Assembly: GCA_030532815.1 (NCBI GenBank)
Contig: JAUNKI010000125.1
Coordinates: forward strand, 1 to 5,849
Source of the DNA: Leptotrichiaceae bacterium
GTDB lineage: Bacteria; Fusobacteriota; Fusobacteriia; Fusobacteriales; Leptotrichiaceae
DNA length: 5,849 bases
Direction: 5' to 3'
Made by a program: the position numbers and the translations under genes. This document shows, piece by piece, positions 5,765-5,849 of the stretch (positions are counted from its first letter, which is position 1; each line of letters begins with the position of its first letter). The notes under the pieces are model-generated. The model saw only the letters and a list, made by a program, of their open reading frames with translations. It ran no database searches and was not told the DNA's origin.

Positions 5765-5809
5765 ATACAGGAATAAAATATAAATTTAACTATATGGAGG
5801 AAAGAAAGA

Positions 5810-5849
5810 ATGGCAAAAGCTAAATTTGAGAGAAGTAAACCACACGTAA
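5810..5849 (+). CDS. tuf: Elongation factor Tu, N-terminal fragment (runs off the window)
   Basis: Only the first 13 codons are visible, reading MAKAKFERSKPHV. This is the highly conserved start of bacterial EF-Tu, just before the first G-domain strand and the P-loop, which lie beyond the window edge. EF-Tu is the GTPase that brings aminoacyl-tRNA to the ribosome. GGAGG (5796-5800) sits 9 nt before the ATG. The gene has its own promoter and directly follows a tRNA-Thr unit. Whether rpsL, rpsG and fusA, the usual str-operon partners, are nearby cannot be seen; none lies upstream in this window. The truncation is only the window boundary. Confidence 0.93.
   Translation, partial: MAKAKFERSKPHV

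Noticed and set aside
1..5849. CRISPR array, insertion sequence, prophage or toxin-antitoxin unit
   Set aside because: I see no spaced direct repeats, transposase-like protein, terminal inverted repeats or phage genes. The small basic protein has no visible antitoxin partner.

Overview
The window is strongly AT-rich. All six complete genes lie on the + strand and end in TAA, and the tRNA gene encodes its own CCA. The gene content and the EF-Tu N-terminus at the right edge suggest a low-GC anaerobe, most likely a fusobacterium of the Leptotrichia group; a low-GC Firmicute is the main alternative. This assignment is inferred from protein and codon style, not from a database search.

Layout. Positions 1-311 form an AT-rich left flank with no supportable gene. 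It holds a promoter (TTGAAT, 17 bp, TATAAT, with an extended -10) that drives a tight same-strand cluster. The cluster runs glmU (cell-wall precursor UDP-GlcNAc), prs (PRPP synthesis), tsaC (t6A tRNA modification), a small very lysine-rich protein of unknown function, a short GspE/PilB/ComGA-type secretion or pilus ATPase, and an HAD-IB-type phosphatase. Gaps are 1, -1, 8, about 41 and 51 nt, and I see no internal terminator, so one long transcript is plausible. The first three genes are housekeeping biosynthesis. The last three are less expected there, above all a pilus-type motor ATPase with no pilin, platform or retraction gene beside it in this window.

The right end is a separate translation module. 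A perfect-consensus promoter (TTGACA, 17 bp, TATAAT) sits only 9 nt after the HAD gene and drives tRNA-Thr(UGU) with almost no leader. An intrinsic terminator follows. The right arm and first T of that terminator also form the -35 box of the next promoter, which has an extended -10 and drives tuf (EF-Tu, only 13 codons visible).

I did not find a clear novel defence or mobile system. The most interesting points are the terminator/promoter overlap before tuf, the orphan ATPase with an altered Walker B neighbourhood beside an unknown basic protein, and the presence of both a t6A-synthesis gene and a t6A-substrate tRNA in one window.
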